64,000 nt of DNA, from NCBI GenBank assembly GCA_913775725.1, contig CAJYNG010000006.1, positions 19,063-83,062 on the forward strand, in the 5' to 3' direction. Position 1 is the first letter of the stretch. Each line of letters starts with the position of its first letter. The stretch is from an uncultured Stenotrophomonas sp. Its GTDB lineage: Bacteria > Pseudomonadota > Gammaproteobacteria > Xanthomonadales > Xanthomonadaceae. Positions 1 to 11,558 of this stretch are shown here, piece after piece. The translations under genes were made by a program, and so were the position numbers. A model generated the notes under the pieces. That model saw only the letters and a program-made list of their open reading frames with translations, searched no databases and was not told where the DNA came from.

Positions 1-605
1 AGTTCGAGCAGGCCGACATCACCGACCTGGAAGGCCTGCGCGTGGCACTGAACAAGGAAAACGAGAAGGCCGGCATCAAGCTGACCATGCTCGCCTTCCT
101 GATCAAGGCCAGCGCCGCGGCGCTGAAGAAGTTCCCGGAATTCAACGCCTCGCTCGATGCCAGTGGTGAAAACCTGACCCTGAAGAAGTACTTCCACATC
201 GGCTTTGCCGCCGACACGCCGAACGGCCTGGTCGTGCCGGTCATCCGCGACGTGGACAAGAAGGGTGTGGTGCAGATCGCGCAGGAAACCGGCGAACTGG
301 CCAAGAAGGCACGTGACGGCAAGCTGGGCCCGGCTGACATGAGCGGCGGCTGCTTCTCGATCAGCTCGCTGGGTGGCATCGGCGGCACCGCGTTCACCCC
401 GATCGTCAATGCACCGGAAGTGGCCATCCTCGGCGTCTCCAAGTCGTCCATCCAGCCAGTCTGGAACGGCAAGGAGTTCGCGCCGAAGCTGATGCTGCCG
501 CTGTCGCTGAGCTACGACCACCGCGTCATCGACGGCGCTCTGGCTGCACGCTTCACCACGTACCTGTCGCAGGTACTGGCCGACATGCGCCGCGTGCTGC
601 TGTAA
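1..605 (+). CDS. aceF: dihydrolipoyl acetyltransferase (PDH E2), 3' part
   Basis: C-terminal catalytic domain of the E2 subunit of pyruvate dehydrogenase, which transfers acetyl from lipoyl-lysine to CoA. The frame is open to the left edge (first whole codon at 3), so the lipoyl and peripheral-subunit-binding domains lie outside the window. Visible family marks are ADITDLEGLR near the edge and the active-site block SYDHRVIDG around 510-536, with the catalytic His and Asp of the HxxxDG motif. It lies 106 bp before lpd in the same direction, as in pyruvate dehydrogenase operons. The gap contains two GC-rich hairpins, at 627-652 and 672-695. Family assignment is firm. The choice of PDH over another 2-oxoacid complex is inferred from the lipoyl-fused lpd next door. 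Confidence 0.95.
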   Translation, partial: FEQADITDLEGLRVALNKENEKAGIKLTMLAFLIKASAAALKKFPEFNASLDASGENLTLKKYFHIGFAADTPNGLVVPVIRDVDKKGVVQIAQETGELAKKARDGKLGPADMSGGCFSISSLGGIGGTAFTPIVNAPEVAILGVSKSSIQPVWNGKEFAPKLMLPLSLSYDHRVIDGALAARFTTYLSQVLADMRRVLL

Positions 606-711
606 GGACCGCTTCGCCCCCACCGTGCGGCCGCAGCCCCTGGCGCGGCCGCGTGAACAGATGCAGTGACAGCCCGCCGGCCATGCCCGGCGGGCACGAG
701 GAAAACCCACC

Positions 712-2520
712 ATGGCCACGATTGAAGTCAAGGTTCCCGACATCGGCGATTACAGCGATGTGCCGGTGATCGAAGTGTTGGTCGCCGTCGGCGACACGGT
801 GAAGAAGGATCAGGGTCTGGTGACCCTGGAATCGGACAAGGCGACCCTGGAAGTGCCGTCCTCGGCGGCCGGCGTGGTCAAGGAAATCAAGGTCAAGCTG
901 GGCGACACCCTGTCCGAAGGCGCCGTGGTCGTGGTGCTGGACGCTGAAGGCGCCGCCGAAGCTCCGGCCAAGGCCGCTGCGCCGGCTCCGGCAACGGCCG
1001 CTCCGGCCAGCAAGCCGCCGGTGACCCCGTCGCACCGCGCCCCGGCTGAACCGGCTGCACCGAAGCCGGCGTTGTCCAGCGGCAAGCCGGCCGATATCGA
1101 ATGCGAAATGGTCGTGCTGGGCTCTGGCCCGGGCGGCTACACCGCCGCCTTCCGCGCCGCCGACGTCGGCCTGGATACGGTGCTGGTCGAGCGCTACGCC
1201 AGCCTCGGCGGCGTCTGCCTCAACGTGGGCTGCATTCCGTCCAAGGCGCTGCTGCACGCCGCGGCGGTGATCGACGAAGTGGCCCATGCCGGTGATTTCG
1301 GCGTCGAGTTCGGCAAGCCGACCATCACCCTGGACAAGCTGCGCCAGTACAAGGAAAAGGTCGTCAACCAGCTGACCAAGGGCCTGGCCGGCATGGCCAA
1401 GCAGCGCAAGGTCCGCAGCGTGCAGGGCGTGGGCAAGTTCGTTTCCGCCAACGAGCTGGAAATTACTGCCGCTGACGGCAGCACCCAGCTGCTGCGCTTC
1501 CAGAAGTGCATCATCGCGGCCGGGTCGCAGGCGGTGAAGCTGCCGAACTTCCCGTGGGACGACAAGCGCGTGATGGATTCCACCGACGCGCTGGAGCTGG
1601 CCGAAGTGCCGGGCTCGCTGCTGGTCGTCGGCGGCGGCATCATCGGCCTGGAAATGGCCACCGTTTACGGTGCGCTGGGCAGCAAGGTCACCGTGGTCGA
1701 GTTCATGGACCAGCTGATGCCGGGCGCCGACAAGGACCTGGTCAAGCCGCTGGCCGACCGCCTGAAGAAGCAGGGCATCGACGTGCTCCTGAAGACCAAG
1801 GCCTCGGGCGTCACCGCCGATGCCAAGGGCATCACCGTGACCTTCGAAGCTGCCGAGGAAGGCCAGGCGCCTGCGCTGGCGCAGGGCACCTTCGACCGTG
1901 TGCTGGTGGCCGTGGGCCGCTCGCCGAACGGCAAGAAGATCGATGCCGAAAAGGCCGGCGTGCAGGTCACCGACCGTGGTTTCATCCCGGTTGATCGCCA
2001 GATGCGCACCAACGTGCCGCACATCTTTGCCATCGGCGACATCGTCGGCAACCCGATGCTGGCCCACAAGGCCACGCACGAGGGCAAGCTGGCCGCCGAA
2101 GTGGCTGCCGGCCACAAGAAGGAATGGGTCGCCCGCGTGATTCCGTCGGTGGCCTACACCAACCCGGAAATCGCCTGGGTCGGCGTCACCGAGACCGAAG
2201 CCAAGGCCAAGGGCCTGAAGGTCGGCGTGGCCAAGTTCCCGTGGGCCGCCAGTGGCCGCGCGATCGGCATCGGCCGCACCGAGGGCTTCACCAAGCTGAT
2301 CTTCGACGAAGAGACCCACCGCATCATCGGTGGCGCCATCGTTGGCGTGCATGCGGGTGACCTGCTGGCCGAGATCGGCCTGGCGATCGAGATGGGTGCT
2401 GAAGCCGAAGACATCGGCCACACCATCCACGCCCACCCGACGCTGAGCGAGTCGGTGGCGATGGCGTCGGAAATCTACGACGGCACGATCACCGATCTGT
2501 ACATGCCGAAGAAGAAGTAA
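712..2520 (+). CDS. lpdA: dihydrolipoyl dehydrogenase with N-terminal lipoyl domain (E3)
   Basis: E3 component that reoxidises dihydrolipoamide with NAD+. The 602-residue protein starts with a lipoyl domain (about residues 1-80, lipoyl lysine K43 in ESDKAT), then an Ala/Pro-rich swinging linker (about 81-125). The FAD-disulfide oxidoreductase core follows: GSGPGG at 137-142, redox pair C169/C174 in GGVCLNVGCIPSK, an NAD-binding GGGIIGLE segment, and the C-terminal HAHPTLSE block carrying the His-Glu dyad. Classical E3 is about 475 residues, so the extra length is the fused lipoyl arm, as in Neisseria and xanthomonads. The start follows a GAGGA ribosome site. A strong intrinsic terminator at 2543-2571 closes the operon. 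Confidence 0.97.
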   Translation: MATIEVKVPDIGDYSDVPVIEVLVAVGDTVKKDQGLVTLESDKATLEVPSSAAGVVKEIKVKLGDTLSEGAVVVVLDAEGAAEAPAKAAAPAPATAAPASKPPVTPSHRAPAEPAAPKPALSSGKPADIECEMVVLGSGPGGYTAAFRAADVGLDTVLVERYASLGGVCLNVGCIPSKALLHAAAVIDEVAHAGDFGVEFGKPTITLDKLRQYKEKVVNQLTKGLAGMAKQRKVRSVQGVGKFVSANELEITAADGSTQLLRFQKCIIAAGSQAVKLPNFPWDDKRVMDSTDALELAEVPGSLLVVGGGIIGLEMATVYGALGSKVTVVEFMDQLMPGADKDLVKPLADRLKKQGIDVLLKTKASGVTADAKGITVTFEAAEEGQAPALAQGTFDRVLVAVGRSPNGKKIDAEKAGVQVTDRGFIPVDRQMRTNVPHIFAIGDIVGNPMLAHKATHEGKLAAEVAAGHKKEWVARVIPSVAYTNPEIAWVGVTETEAKAKGLKVGVAKFPWAASGRAIGIGRTEGFTKLIFDEETHRIIGGAIVGVHAGDLLAEIGLAIEMGAEAEDIGHTIHAHPTLSESVAMASEIYDGTITDLYMPKKK

Positions 2521-2542
2521 GGCGCCCGCGCCGCTCCGAACG

Positions 2543-2571
2543 AAAAGCCCTGGCATCTGCCGGGGCTTTTT
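2543..2571 (+). terminator. intrinsic terminator after lpd
   Basis: AAAGCCC-TGGCA stem with a 2-3 nt loop, its complement, then TTTTT. It lies 23 bp after the lpd stop and ends the pyruvate dehydrogenase operon. Confidence 0.85.
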
Positions 2572-2606
2572 GTTGAGCTTCGATCACTCTCGTTGCGAGC
2601 GTTCGG

Positions 2607-2712
2607 GCCGCTGCGCGGGTGGCAGGCGTTCGGACAAATGTCCCCCGCCGTCCGCCTGCGGCGGTCGCCTCCTCCTTTACTTTGTCCAAACGCCTGCCAC
2701 CCGCGCAGCGGC
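2607..2712. repeat. long inverted repeat, 32-bp arms
   Basis: Arms 2607-2638 and 2681-2712 are reverse complements with one mismatch, around a 42-bp spacer that itself holds a CCGCCG/CGGCGG dyad. The spacer end GCCTCCTCCTTTACTT (about 2667-2682) recurs in inverse orientation at about 2800-2816. No convincing gene lies in 2572-2913; open frames here give Arg/Pro-rich translations with no recognisable domain. It reads as an extragenic repeat element, function unknown. Confidence 0.7.
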
Positions 2713-2913
2713 TCGGCTTGCGGACGGAGCAGCCACAGCCGGCTGTTCTGCCACGGCCGCCTGGATGCCTGATACGCGGAGGGAGCGGGGGTTGTGTGCG
2801 AAGTAAAGGAGGAGGCGTCGGCCTCAGGCCGGCGCCGGGAGAGATTCGCACCCAGCCCCGCTCTACCTCTGGCGCTCGACCAACCCGCTTCTGCTCTTCT
2901 GACAGGAACCCAC

Positions 2914-2948
2914 AAAAAAGCGCGGCCCCGATGTTCCGGAGGCCGCGC
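2914..2948 (-). terminator. intrinsic terminator of the outer-membrane protein gene
   Basis: On the minus strand: GGCGCGGCCTCCGG, short loop, CCGGGGCCGCGC (one bulge), then TTTTTTG. It lies about 35 bp beyond the stop of the gene at 2982-3800. Confidence 0.85.
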
Positions 2949-2981
2949 CAGGAGAGAGAGTGCCGTGGAAGGGGCGGGGGA

Positions 2982-3800
2982 TCAGAACACGAAGCTGATA
3001 CCGGCCACCGGGCCCTTGAATTCCTGCTTCAGGCCGACAGTACCGTCGCTGCCCTTCTTGTCCACGTCCAGCTTGAACCAGTCGTAGCCGGCGAACACAC
3101 CGAAGTTCTTGGTGAAGCGGTAATCGACGATGGCATTGGCGCGGCTCAGGTCGCCCTTGTAGTCATCGAAGCTGCCCCAGCGCGTGTTCAGGTATTGGCC
3201 CTGCAGCGTGATCATCCAGCGCTCGCCCGGGTTGAATGTCATGCGCGCACCCACCACCGGTGCGATGCCGTCGGCCTTCTCGTTGAGGAACTGGCCCTCG
3301 TACACGGTGCCCAGGTCGGCGTAGCCCTTGGTGCTGACCTTGGCGTACTCACCACCGATCTGCAGGCCAAGATCGAAGGTGTCGGTATCAACGACCGAGT
3401 AGTCGTAGACCAGGCTGGCCACCTGGTACTTCAGTTCACCCTTCACGAAGCTGCCGGCCGGCACGTTCTCACCGCCGAAGGAAATGCCCTGGTCCAGGGT
3501 CTCGCGGCGGTCCTTGTCGTACTTGAAGTAATTGAACAGCAGGCGCTGGCGGTTGCTGATGCGGAACATGCCGTCGATGCGCGGTTCCCATTCCTTGCCA
3601 CCCAGCTTGAAGTCCTGGTTCAGGGAGACATCCTGGCCAGCCACGTTGGTCTTGCCGCGGATCGTGTTGTCCGAGTCGATGTTCATCGCACCCAGGCGGA
3701 TGGCGAAGCGGTCATCGCCTTCGGCGGCGTGGGCGGCAGTGGCGAACGAGGCGCCGGCGGCGAGCAGGGAGAGGGCGAGCAGGGTGGGTACGGAGCGCAT
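2982..3800 (-). CDS. exported outer-membrane beta-barrel protein, function unknown
   Basis: 272-residue protein with a clean Sec signal peptide (MRSVPTLLALSLLAAG..., predicted cut after AHAA near residue 26). The rest alternates hydrophobic and polar residues with aromatic girdles and ends in Phe (GISFVF), the usual mark of an outer-membrane barrel handled by BAM. Runs such as LLFNYFKYDKD, YQVASLVYDYSV and AIVDYRFTKNFGVFAGYDWF fit about eight or more strands. I cannot name the family. The start chosen is the Met preceded by AAGGA and followed by the signal peptide; an upstream in-frame Met (MNHCKDS) would spoil the signal. A small hairpin at 3815-3840 lies just upstream of the ribosome site. 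It is transcribed alone and ends at its own terminator. Confidence 0.8.
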   Translation of the reverse strand: MRSVPTLLALSLLAAGASFATAAHAAEGDDRFAIRLGAMNIDSDNTIRGKTNVAGQDVSLNQDFKLGGKEWEPRIDGMFRISNRQRLLFNYFKYDKDRRETLDQGISFGGENVPAGSFVKGELKYQVASLVYDYSVVDTDTFDLGLQIGGEYAKVSTKGYADLGTVYEGQFLNEKADGIAPVVGARMTFNPGERWMITLQGQYLNTRWGSFDDYKGDLSRANAIVDYRFTKNFGVFAGYDWFKLDVDKKGSDGTVGLKQEFKGPVAGISFVF

Positions 3801-3918
3801 CGAAGAGTCCTTGCAGTGGTTCATCAGAATGAAAACCACTGTGCCGGACAGGCCCGTCCACCATCCGTGAACGTATGGTCCATGGCATGTGTACGGTTCA
3901 GTGCTGTCGCGACGATGC

Positions 3919-3954
3919 AAAAAGATGGCCCCGGAGCCGGGCTTCGGGGCCATC
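3919..3954 (-). terminator. orphan intrinsic terminator on the minus strand
   Basis: Minus-strand hairpin GATGGCCCCG-loop-CCGGGGCCATC followed by TTTTTGC. No protein gene precedes it on this strand, and the plus strand has no T-tract after the hairpin. It therefore suggests an unannotated minus-strand transcript starting between here and the atp promoter. Confidence 0.7.
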
Positions 3955-4100
3955 GTGGGACCTGCGGGGCGGAGCGTCGACGAGGTTGCTGCAGGCAGGT
4001 CGAAAGATCTGACCGGCGCATTCGGCGAAAGTTCCGCAGCCTGCGACCAAAGTTCAATACTGCGGTGCAGCATCACGCGGACGTCATTGTCCCCTGGGTG
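3919..4100 (-). ncRNA. candidate small RNA between OMP gene and atp operon
   Basis: Inferred only from the orphan terminator at 3919-3954 and the lack of any convincing open frame in 3801-4159. Several short dyads lie in the stretch, such as GGTC...GACC near 3998-4014. A weak minus-strand promoter (TTACAT, 19-bp gap, GACAAT) would place the start near 4085; the boundary is approximate. It does not resemble 6S RNA, tmRNA, RNase P RNA or SRP RNA. Confidence 0.25.
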
Positions 4101-4159
4101 GCACGCAAAAATGTAACCGTTACCGCAACTTGCGGCTTCCCGGGATGAACAGGGAGCGG

Positions 4160-4189
4160 TTGTCTCGCAAATTGTCCCATTGCTATAAT
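4160..4189 (+). promoter_or_regulatory. sigma-70 type promoter of the atp operon
   Basis: Perfect -10 box TATAAT at 4184-4189 and a -35-like TTGTCT at 4160-4165 with an 18-bp spacer, about 70 bp before atpI. It is the only strong promoter motif upstream of the operon. Confidence 0.7.
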
Positions 4190-4259
4190 TTGGCGGCTCG
4201 ATGAGGCCCCCCTGCTGTAGCCGCCTCAGCCCTCCACTTGCAACCACGCGGGACGTCCT

Positions 4260-4625
4260 GTGCTGAACTCCGTTGATGCGGGTCGGCGACTGATGCTGCG
4301 CGCCGCGGTCTACCCGCTGGCCGCGGTGGCTGTCCTGGCCCTGGCCTTCCTGCTGGTAGGTCCGAAATATGCCCTCGGCGCGCTGGCGTCCGGTGTGGCC
4401 ATTTCGGCCGGTGGCTGGGTCGCGGCGCGGATGGCACTGGGCGGTGGGGCACTGGCCGCAGGATCGGCGATGGCTCGCCTGATCATTGCGATCGTGGCCA
4501 AGTGGGTCGTGGTTTTCGGCGTCCTGCTGGTGGGGTTCCTGGTCTTCAAGCTGCCTGCGTTGGCGCTGTTGGCCGGTATCGCCGTCGGCTTGATGTTCCA
4601 GGTCCTGGCGATGGCCAGGCGTTGA
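4260..4625 (+). CDS. atpI: ATP synthase subunit I
   Basis: Small hydrophobic accessory protein encoded first in the F1Fo operon. In other bacteria AtpI helps assemble the c-ring and is not part of the final enzyme. The 121 residues form about four membrane spans (near 14-32, 37-58, 70-90 and 95-116). GTG is taken as start; no strong ribosome site precedes it, and an internal ATG 33 bases downstream (MLRAAVYP) is possible. The gene lies 30 bp before atpB. Identity rests mainly on size, hydrophobicity and operon position. Confidence 0.85.
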   Translation: MLNSVDAGRRLMLRAAVYPLAAVAVLALAFLLVGPKYALGALASGVAISAGGWVAARMALGGGALAAGSAMARLIIAIVAKWVVVFGVLLVGFLVFKLPALALLAGIAVGLMFQVLAMARR

Positions 4626-4655
4626 CAGAATTCAATTAACTAAGGTTCCGGACAC

Positions 4656-5456
4656 ATGGCGGGCGAGGCTCTAACCCCTACCAGCTACATCCAGCATCAC
4701 TTGCAGAACCTGACCGCTCCGGTCGGCAAGGGCGAGGGTATGTTCTGGCATATCCACGTCGATACCTTCCTCACCGCGGTCCTGATGGGCCTGGTGATCG
4801 TGGTCGCATTCTGGCTGGGCACCCGCAAGGCCACCGCCGGCGTGCCGGGCAAGTGGCAGGCCTTCGTGGAAATCTGCCTGGAGTTCGTTGACCGCCAGGC
4901 CAAGGACACCTACCACGGCAAGAGCAAGCTGGTCACGCCGATCGCCATCACCATCTTCTTCTGGATTCTGTTGATGAATCTGCTGAAGATGATCCCGGCC
5001 GATTTCATCGCCAAGCCGCTGGAATGGGCGGGCGTGCACTACTGGAAGCCGGTGCCTACCGCTGACGTCAATGCCACTCTGGGCATGGCCATCAGCGTGT
5101 TCTTCCTGATGCTGTTCTTCGCGCTCAAGTCCAAGGGCCTGGGCGGCTTCATCAAGGAATTCCTGACGGCGCCGTTCGGCAAGTGGATGATGCCGTTCAA
5201 CCTGATCCTCAACATCGTCGAGTGGCTGAGCAAGCCGATCTCGCTGGCGATGCGACTGTTCGGCAACATGTTCGGCGGCGAAATCGTGTTCCTGCTGATC
5301 TGGGTGCTGGGTGGTGCCGGTTTCTTCGGTGCCATTGCCGGTGGTGTGTTCGGCCTCGGCTGGATGCTGTTCCACCTGCTGGTGATCCCGCTGCAGGCCT
5401 TCATCTTCATGATGCTGTCGATCGTGTACCTGAGCCTGTCGGAAGACGCTCACTGA
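4656..5456 (+). CDS. atpB: ATP synthase Fo subunit a
   Basis: Stator channel subunit that passes protons to and from the c-ring. It has 266 residues with five to six membrane helices. The diagnostic segment SLAMRLFGNMFGGE contains the essential arginine, and the C-terminal helix is LLVIPLQAFIFMMLSIVYLSL. Length matches the 260-290 residues usual in gammaproteobacteria. It starts at an ATG after AAGG and is followed 73 bp later by atpE. Confidence 0.97.
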   Translation: MAGEALTPTSYIQHHLQNLTAPVGKGEGMFWHIHVDTFLTAVLMGLVIVVAFWLGTRKATAGVPGKWQAFVEICLEFVDRQAKDTYHGKSKLVTPIAITIFFWILLMNLLKMIPADFIAKPLEWAGVHYWKPVPTADVNATLGMAISVFFLMLFFALKSKGLGGFIKEFLTAPFGKWMMPFNLILNIVEWLSKPISLAMRLFGNMFGGEIVFLLIWVLGGAGFFGAIAGGVFGLGWMLFHLLVIPLQAFIFMMLSIVYLSLSEDAH

Positions 5457-5505
5457 GTTTCAAGCTTCAACGCGTTTCAACCTTCATCCGTTTCATCACC
5501 CTTAG

Positions 5506-5835
<330 letters not shown>

Positions 5836-5941
5836 TACAGCGGTTTGAGACGACCGGGTGCTGATGCACCCGGTTTCGGATGAAGGCCGGATGTGCCGCT
5901 TCGGCGGCACGTCCACCCCGAAACCAGCGATCGAGCTAACC

Positions 5942-6412
5942 ATGAATATCAATTTCACCCTTCTTGCGCAGGCGCTCGCCTTCGCTGGTCTGATCTGGAT
6001 CATCGCGACCAAGATCTGGCCGCCGCTGATGAACGCGATCGAAGAGCGCCAGCAGAAGATTGCTGAAGGCCTCGCTGCTGCCGACCGCAGCCAGAAAGAT
6101 CTGGCCCAGGCGCAGGAGAAGGTCAACGAAGCGCTGAAGGAAGCACGCACCAAGGCCAACGAGATCATCGATCAGGCCCACGCACGTGCCAACCAGATCG
6201 TTGATGCTGCCCGTAACGAAGCGATCACCGAAGCCACCCGTCAGAAGGAACTGGCCCAGGCTGAAATCGACGCCGCCGCCAACCGTGCCCGTGAAGATCT
6301 GCGCAAGCAGGTGTCCGCGCTGGCCGTGACCGGTGCCGAAAAGCTGCTCAAGCGCGAAATCGACGCCAACGCCCACAAGGCGCTGCTCGACGAGCTGGCC
6401 TCGGAGATCTAA
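5942..6412 (+). CDS. atpF: ATP synthase Fo subunit b
   Basis: Peripheral-stalk subunit: one N-terminal membrane helix (about residues 5-25, [21 protein letters not shown]) followed by a long charged Ala/Glu/Lys/Arg coiled coil. The start MNINFTLL gives 156 residues, exactly the E. coli length; the frame is open further upstream but adds an atypical leader. Only 2 bp separate its stop from atpH, suggesting translational coupling. Confidence 0.97.
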   Translation: MNINFTLLAQALAFAGLIWIIATKIWPPLMNAIEERQQKIAEGLAAADRSQKDLAQAQEKVNEALKEARTKANEIIDQAHARANQIVDAARNEAITEATRQKELAQAEIDAAANRAREDLRKQVSALAVTGAEKLLKREIDANAHKALLDELASEI

Positions 6413-6414
6413 GG

Positions 6415-6942
6415 ATGAGCCAGGCCCTCACGCTTGCCCGCCCGTACGCCCGCGCCGCGTTCGCGACCGCGCGCGACGAAGGCGCGTTCGCGCCGTGGTC
6501 GGACGCCCTGGCGTTCTCCGCCCACGTCGCCGCCGATCCGCGCGTGGCGGCCCTGCTCGCCAACCCGGAGCTGGGTCGTGACGACGCCGTCGCCCTGCTG
6601 GCGCCGGTGTCCCACGGCGAGACCTACTCGCGCTTCCTGGCCATCCTGGCCGAATCGCATCGTCTGCCGCTGCTGCCGGAAATCTCCGGCATGTTCGACG
6701 CGCTGCGCGCCGAAGCCGAGCACGTGGTCAAGGCCACGGTGACCTCGGCTTCCGAGCTTTCGGCCGGAGAGCTGGACGCGATCAAGGTTGCGCTGCGCAA
6801 GCGCTTCAACCGCGAGGTCGAAGTGACCACCGCGGTCGATGCTTCGCTGATCGGCGGCGCCGTGATCGACGCCGGCGACGTGGTCATCGATGGTTCGCTG
6901 AAGGGCAAGCTGGCCCGTCTGCAGACCGCGCTCGCTAACTGA
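6415..6942 (+). CDS. atpH: ATP synthase F1 subunit delta
   Basis: Joins the peripheral stalk to the top of the alpha3beta3 head. The 175-residue protein begins LTLARPYARAAFATA, the standard OSCP/delta opening, and ends with the family block KRFNREVEVTTAVDASLIGGAVIDAGDVVIDGS. Start lies 2 bp after the atpF stop with AAGG overlapping the end of atpF. Confidence 0.97.
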   Translation: MSQALTLARPYARAAFATARDEGAFAPWSDALAFSAHVAADPRVAALLANPELGRDDAVALLAPVSHGETYSRFLAILAESHRLPLLPEISGMFDALRAEAEHVVKATVTSASELSAGELDAIKVALRKRFNREVEVTTAVDASLIGGAVIDAGDVVIDGSLKGKLARLQTALAN

Positions 6943-6986
6943 ATTCATTTAACGTCCGGCCCCGCTGCCGGCACTAGGACTTGACG

Positions 6987-8534
6987 ATGGCAACCACGCT
7001 CAACCCCTCCGAAATCAGCGAACTGATCAAGAACCGCATCGAGAAGGTCAAGCTGGCCGCGGAATCGCGCAACGAAGGCACCGTGACCAGCGTGTCCGAC
7101 GGCATCGTGCGCATCTTCGGTCTGGCCGACGTGATGCAGGGCGAAATGATCGAACTGCCGAACAACACCTTTGCCCTGGCCCTGAACCTGGAGCGCGACT
7201 CGGTCGGCGCCGTGGTCCTGGGTGACTACGAAAACCTGCGCGAAGGCGATGTCGCCAAGACCACCGGCCGCATCCTGGAAGTGCCGGTGGGTCCGGAACT
7301 GCTGGGCCGCGTCGTGAACGCGCTGGGCGAGCCGATCGACGGCAAGGGCCCGCTGGGCACCGACCTGACCGCTCCGGTGGAGCGCGTTGCGCCGGGCGTG
7401 ATCTGGCGCAAGTCGGTCGACCAGCCGGTGCAGACCGGTTACAAGTCGGTCGACTCGATGATCCCGATCGGCCGTGGCCAGCGCGAGCTGATCATCGGTG
7501 ACCGCCAGACCGGCAAGACCGCGATGGCGATCGATGCGGTGATCAACCAGAAGGGCACCGGCATCAAGTGCGTGTACGTTGCGATCGGCCAGAAGGCTTC
7601 GACCATCGCCAACATCGTGCGCAAGCTGGAAGAGAACGGCGCCCTGGCCCACACCATCGTGGTGGCCGCGACCGCTTCCGAATCGGCTGCCATGCAGTAC
7701 ATCAGCGCCTACTCGGGCTGCACCATGGGTGAGTACTTCATGGACCGCGGCGAAGACGCGCTGATCGTGTACGACGATCTGTCCAAGCAGGCCGTCGCCT
7801 ACCGCCAGATCTCGCTGCTGCTGAAGCGCCCGCCGGGCCGTGAAGCCTACCCGGGTGACGTGTTCTACCTGCACTCCCGTCTGCTCGAGCGCGCTGCCCG
7901 CGTGTCCGAGGAGTACGTCGAGAAGTTCACCGAAGGCAAGGTCACCGGCAAGACCGGTTCGCTGACCGCGCTGCCGATCATCGAAACCCAGGCCGGCGAC
8001 GTGTCCGCCTTCGTTCCGACCAACGTGATCTCGATCACCGACGGCCAGATCTTCCTGGAAACCGACCTGTTCAACGCCGGCATCCGCCCGGCCGTGAACG
8101 CCGGTATCTCGGTGTCGCGCGTCGGTGGCTCGGCCCAGACCAAGATCATCAAGAAGCTGTCGGGTGGCATCCGTATCTCGCTGGCCCAGTACCGCGAGCT
8201 GGCTGCGTTCGCGCAGTTCGCCTCGGACCTGGACGAAGCGACCCGCAAGCAGCTGGAGCGTGGCCAGCGCGTCACCGAGCTGATGAAGCAGAAGCAGTAC
8301 GCGCCGATGTCGATCGCCAACCAGGCGCTGTCGATCTACGCCGTCAACGAGGGTTACCTCGACGACGTGCCGGTCAACAAGCTGCTGGCGTTCGAAGAAG
8401 GCCTGCACGCCCACTTCGCCAACACCCAGGGCGAGCTGATCAGCAAGGTCAACGCCACTGGCGGTTGGGACAACGACATCGAAGGTGCCTTCAAGAAGGG
8501 CATCGCCGAGTTCAAGACCACCGGCAGCTGGTAA
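6987..8534 (+). CDS. atpA: ATP synthase F1 subunit alpha
   Basis: Non-catalytic nucleotide-binding subunit of F1. It has 515 residues with P-loop GDRQTGKT at 171-178 and the alpha signature [17 protein letters not shown] near 370. ATG at 6987 is preferred over a TTG two codons upstream because AGGAC lies 6 bp before it. A SMAG palindrome (8545-8570) sits in the 97-bp gap to atpG. Confidence 0.98.
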   Translation: MATTLNPSEISELIKNRIEKVKLAAESRNEGTVTSVSDGIVRIFGLADVMQGEMIELPNNTFALALNLERDSVGAVVLGDYENLREGDVAKTTGRILEVPVGPELLGRVVNALGEPIDGKGPLGTDLTAPVERVAPGVIWRKSVDQPVQTGYKSVDSMIPIGRGQRELIIGDRQTGKTAMAIDAVINQKGTGIKCVYVAIGQKASTIANIVRKLEENGALAHTIVVAATASESAAMQYISAYSGCTMGEYFMDRGEDALIVYDDLSKQAVAYRQISLLLKRPPGREAYPGDVFYLHSRLLERAARVSEEYVEKFTEGKVTGKTGSLTALPIIETQAGDVSAFVPTNVISITDGQIFLETDLFNAGIRPAVNAGISVSRVGGSAQTKIIKKLSGGIRISLAQYRELAAFAQFASDLDEATRKQLERGQRVTELMKQKQYAPMSIANQALSIYAVNEGYLDDVPVNKLLAFEEGLHAHFANTQGELISKVNATGGWDNDIEGAFKKGIAEFKTTGSW

Positions 8535-8544
8535 TCGCGGTCCT

Positions 8545-8570
8545 GTAGAGCGGAGCCGCCGGCTCCGCTG
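8545..8570 (+). repeat. SMAG-type palindrome inside the atp operon
   Basis: GTAG followed by the dyad AGCGGAGCC/GGCTCCGCT. A single copy in the atpA-atpG gap, where it would form a hairpin in the operon mRNA. It has no T-tract and so is unlikely to terminate transcription. Confidence 0.75.
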
Positions 8571-8631
8571 GACCAGATGACAAACGGTTGAACAACGCGG
8601 GGCAACAGCCCCGCGCCACGGGAAACAAGAG

Positions 8632-10940
<2,309 letters not shown>

Positions 10941-11053
10941 TCCGGGACGGGCGGGAGCGATCCTGCCCGACCTGACGCCGGCGCCGGGCAACCGCCCGCG
11001 CCGGTGGACCCCCACGGTGGCATTGCGCCGCCGCGAACAGCGAAGAGATTTGC

Positions 11054-11476
11054 ATGAGCACGATCCGTTGCGACATCGTCAGCGCCGAGCAGGAAATCTT
11101 CCGTGGCGAAGCGACCCTGGTCGTGGCCACCGGTGAGCTGGGCGAACTGGGCATCGCGCCCAAGCACGCGCCGCTGATCACCCGCCTGAAGCCGGGCAAG
11201 GTGGTGGTGACCACGCCGAACGGCGAGCAGCTGGATTTCGCCATTTCCGGCGGCATCCTGGAAGTGCAGCCGCAGGTGGTGACCGTGCTGGCCGACACCG
11301 CGATCCGCGCGCAGGACATCGACGAAGCCTCGGTCCGCAAGGCCAAGGAAGAAGCCGAGCGCATCCTGGCCAACCGCGGCGAAGCGATGGAAGTGGCCGA
11401 AGCCCAGCAGAAGCTGGCCGAAGCCGTCGTCCAGCTGCAGGCGCTGGAGCGCCTGCGCAAGAATCTCAAGCACTGA
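11054..11476 (+). CDS. atpC: ATP synthase F1 subunit epsilon
   Basis: Rotor subunit that also inhibits ATP hydrolysis. The 140-residue protein has an N-terminal beta-sandwich ([17 protein letters not shown]..., [14 protein letters not shown]) and a C-terminal helical hairpin rich in Ala, Glu, Gln and Arg. It is the last gene of the operon, followed 22 bp later by a strong terminator. Confidence 0.97.
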   Translation: MSTIRCDIVSAEQEIFRGEATLVVATGELGELGIAPKHAPLITRLKPGKVVVTTPNGEQLDFAISGGILEVQPQVVTVLADTAIRAQDIDEASVRKAKEEAERILANRGEAMEVAEAQQKLAEAVVQLQALERLRKNLKH

Positions 11477-11498
11477 GGTTCGCGCTGCACCCACGAGA

Positions 11499-11524
11499 AC
11501 GCCGGCCCTGTGCCGGCGTTTTTG
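11499..11524 (+). terminator. intrinsic terminator of the atp operon
   Basis: AACGCCGGC-CCTG-TGCCGGCGTT stem followed by TTTTTG, just after atpC. Confidence 0.9.
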
Positions 11525-11558
11525 TTTGCGCGGGACTTTCACGATCTGATGGAAGAAC

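Noticed and set aside
553-2556. Long open frame antisense to lpd
   Set aside because: Translation is His/Arg/Gly/Gln-rich with no domain; it mirrors the codon bias of a confirmed GC-rich gene. The same holds for long antisense frames opposite atpA, atpD, glmS, prlC, smeE and others.
2619-4148. Long plus-strand frame across the repeat and the outer-membrane protein gene
   Set aside because: It covers an inverted repeat and is antisense to a gene with a clear signal peptide and terminator; composition is non-protein-like.
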